Shown here one piece after another: positions 62,695 to 64,000 of a stretch of 64,000 nt of DNA. The stretch is from Stutzerimonas kunmingensis (GTDB lineage: Bacteria; Pseudomonadota; Gammaproteobacteria; Pseudomonadales; Pseudomonadaceae). Below the pieces are notes generated by a model. It saw only the letters and a list, made by a program, of their open reading frames with translations, was not told the DNA's origin and searched no databases. A program made the translations under genes and the position numbers. Position 1 is the first letter of the stretch. Every line of letters begins with the position of its first letter. The stretch spans positions 496,001 to 560,000 of the forward strand of contig NZ_PISM01000022.1 of assembly GCF_002929225.1 (NCBI RefSeq), written 5' to 3'.

Positions 62695-63353
62695 TGAGCC
62701 AAGGCAGCGGCGCCCGGCGCATCGGTATACTCGGCGGTACCTTCGATCCGGTACACATCGGTCACTTGCGCGGGGCGCTGGAAGTGGCCGAGATGTTCGA
62801 TCTCGACGAGCTGCGGCTGATACCCAACGCGCGTCCGCCGCACCGTGACACCCCCAATTGCTCGGCGCAGGATCGCCTGGCAATGGTTCGCCTGGCGGTG
62901 CAAGACCTGCCGCCACTTTGTGTGGACGCTCGTGAGCTGGAGCGGGAGAAGCCGTCCTACACCATCGACACGCTGATTTCCCTGCGCGCCGAGCTGGGCG
63001 AGGAGGATCAGTTGTTGCTGGTGGTGGGCTGGGATGCCTTCTGCGGCCTGCCAACCTGGCATCGCTGGGAGGAGCTGCTCGACTATTGCCATATCCTCGT
63101 CCTGCAACGCCCGGATGCCGGCAGCGAGGCGCCGCAGGTGCTGCGCGATCTGCTCGCCGCACGCAGCGTGCCCGATCCCCAGGTGCTTTGCGGGGGCAGC
63201 GGGCAGATTGCATTCGTCTGGCAGACACCGTTGGAAGTGTCTGCCACACAGATTCGCCAATTGCTGGCCAGCGGCAAGTCGGTCCGATTCCTGGTTCCCG
63301 ATGCCGTACTGGCTTATATCAACGCGCACGGACTGTACCGGGCGTCGAACTGA
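62694..63353 (+). CDS. nadD: Nicotinate-nucleotide adenylyltransferase
   Basis: NadD converts nicotinate mononucleotide to deamido-NAD in NAD synthesis. The 219-residue protein has GILGGTFDPVHIGHLRGA with the nucleotidyltransferase HxGH motif and the C-terminal VSATQIRQLL (ISxTxxR-type). The ATG at 62694 overlaps the proA stop by one base. Length is normal. Confidence 0.96.
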   Translation: MSQGSGARRIGILGGTFDPVHIGHLRGALEVAEMFDLDELRLIPNARPPHRDTPNCSAQDRLAMVRLAVQDLPPLCVDARELEREKPSYTIDTLISLRAELGEEDQLLLVVGWDAFCGLPTWHRWEELLDYCHILVLQRPDAGSEAPQVLRDLLAARSVPDPQVLCGGSGQIAFVWQTPLEVSATQIRQLLASGKSVRFLVPDAVLAYINAHGLYRASN

Positions 63354-63368
63354 GGTTGTTTTCACGTT

Positions 63369-63728
63369 ATGCAAACTGAAGAGTTGGTCCAGCTGGCGGT
63401 TGCCGCCCTGGAAGATCTGAAAGGCCAGGACATCACCACCATTGATGTGCGCGGCAAGACCAGTGTCACCGATTACATGATCATCGCCAGCGGCAGTTCC
63501 AGCCGGCACGTCAAGTCGCTCGTCGAAAACGTGCTGGAGCAGGTCAAGGAGCAGGGCGTTCGCCCGCTTGGCAGCGAGGGTCTCGAAGGCGGTGAGTGGG
63601 CGTTGCTCGACCTGGGCGATGTCGTCGTCCATGTGATGCAGGTGCCGACCCGCCAGTTCTACGATCTGGAACGTCTCTGGCAGGGCGCCGAGCAGAGCCG
63701 CGCGCAGCACGCCCACGATCCGGAATAA
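63369..63728 (+). CDS. rsfS: Ribosome silencing factor RsfS
   Basis: RsfS binds ribosomal protein L14 and blocks subunit joining under nutrient limitation. The 119-residue protein shows KGQDITTIDVRGKTSVTDYM, IIASGSSSRHVKSL, and EGLEGGEWALLDLGDVVVHVM, all typical. It sits 15 bases after nadD and 3 bases before rlmH, a conserved order. Confidence 0.95.
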   Translation: MQTEELVQLAVAALEDLKGQDITTIDVRGKTSVTDYMIIASGSSSRHVKSLVENVLEQVKEQGVRPLGSEGLEGGEWALLDLGDVVVHVMQVPTRQFYDLERLWQGAEQSRAQHAHDPE

Positions 63729-63731
63729 GCC

Positions 63732-64000
63732 GTGCGTATCAAGCTGATTGCGGTCGGCTCGAAGATGCCACGTTGGGTCGAGGATGGTTGGCAGGAATAT
63801 GCCAAGCGCCTGCCGTCCGAACTACCGCTGGAGCTGCATGAGATCGCGCTCAATACCCGTGGCAAGAACGCCGACGTGGCGCGGTTGATTCGCCAGGAAG
63901 GCGAGGCCATGCTGGGCAAGGTTCAGCCAGGCGAGCGCATTGTCACGCTCGAAGTACATGGCAAGCCGTGGAGCACCGAGCAGCTGGCGGCGGAAATCGA
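63732..64000 (+). CDS. rlmH: 23S rRNA pseudouridine-1915 N3-methyltransferase RlmH (3' end missing)
   Basis: RlmH is a SPOUT methyltransferase that methylates pseudouridine 1915 in helix 69 of 23S rRNA. About 89 residues are visible, beginning MRIKLIAVGSKMPRWV, with KRLPSELPLELHEIALN and the later GERIVTLEVHGKPWSTEQLA. The full protein is about 155 residues, so nearly half, including the SAM knot, lies past the window. The start is GTG at 63732, three bases after the rsfS stop. Confidence 0.94.
   Translation, partial: MRIKLIAVGSKMPRWVEDGWQEYAKRLPSELPLELHEIALNTRGKNADVARLIRQEGEAMLGKVQPGERIVTLEVHGKPWSTEQLAAEI

Noticed and set aside
61408..63249. A 613-codon open frame opposite proA and nadD
   Set aside because: Both proA and nadD are clear on the other strand; the antisense translation has no domain.

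Overview
The window reads as chromosomal DNA of a pseudomonad. It has high G+C, dense gene packing and many 1-, 4- or 8-base start/stop overlaps. Its gene order closely follows Pseudomonas aeruginosa as I remember it (waaF-waaC-waaG-waaP through msbA, hldE, thiC, parE/parC, serB, fimX, psd, rhdA, motAB, rsgA, orn). The join of the orn end to a cidA/lrgB-proA-nadD-rsfS-rlmH block is not the P. aeruginosa arrangement. A member of the P. stutzeri group (Stutzerimonas) is my best guess, but the species is inference. I see no rRNA, tRNA, CRISPR array, insertion sequence or prophage.

Region 1 (1-17039) is a lipopolysaccharide core and lipid A locus. It holds two heptosyltransferases (waaF partial, waaC), the core glycosyltransferase waaG, the heptose kinase waaP and three further WaaP/InaA-like kinase genes, one with two kinase domains and one lacking the catalytic Asp. 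These are followed by a core carbamoyltransferase (wapO), three glycosyltransferases, an O-antigen ligase fused to a kinase-like domain (opposite strand), the lipid A flippase msbA and hldE for ADP-heptose synthesis. The stretch from about 9.3 to 13.5 kb is visibly richer in A/T than its flanks, as expected for a strain-variable outer-core cassette.

Region 2 (17108-29532) is mostly housekeeping: a conserved unknown protein, an aldo-keto reductase/FAD oxidoreductase pair, an SMR efflux pump, waaA (Kdo transferase), a TolC-family outer-membrane channel, a TPP riboswitch with thiC, a DUF3298 lipoprotein, and the run nudF-DUF1249-cpdA-yqiA.

Region 3 (29685-44955) has the topoisomerase IV genes parE and parC separated by three small translationally coupled genes. 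It continues with a PqiC-like lipoprotein, a large membrane AhpA/YtjB-family protein whose C-terminus resembles a degenerate class III cyclase, serB, a zinc alcohol dehydrogenase, fimX (degenerate GGDEF-EAL regulator of type IV pili) and a PilZ-like companion.

Region 4 (45097-52949) holds psd, rhdA, an HDOD-GAF protein, the stator genes motA/motB, rsgA, a membrane-anchored methyltransferase-like protein and orn. A nested palindrome (52982-53053) follows orn at what looks like a synteny breakpoint.

Region 5 (53136-64000) holds an SDR-like NAD(P)-binding protein, a lipoprotein with about eleven MORN repeats joined to a legumain-type (C13) protease domain, a MaoC-like hydratase, the cidA/lrgB membrane pair and a Lon substrate-binding-domain protein. 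Then come an alpha/beta-hydrolase-methyltransferase fusion of atypical composition, a DedA-PAP2 fusion, and proA-nadD-rsfS-rlmH (rlmH cut by the window end).

The most unusual items are the ligase-pseudokinase fusion, the set of WaaP-like kinases with altered catalytic residues, the MORN-C13 lipoprotein, the degenerate-cyclase receptor next to serB, and the hydrolase-methyltransferase gene.
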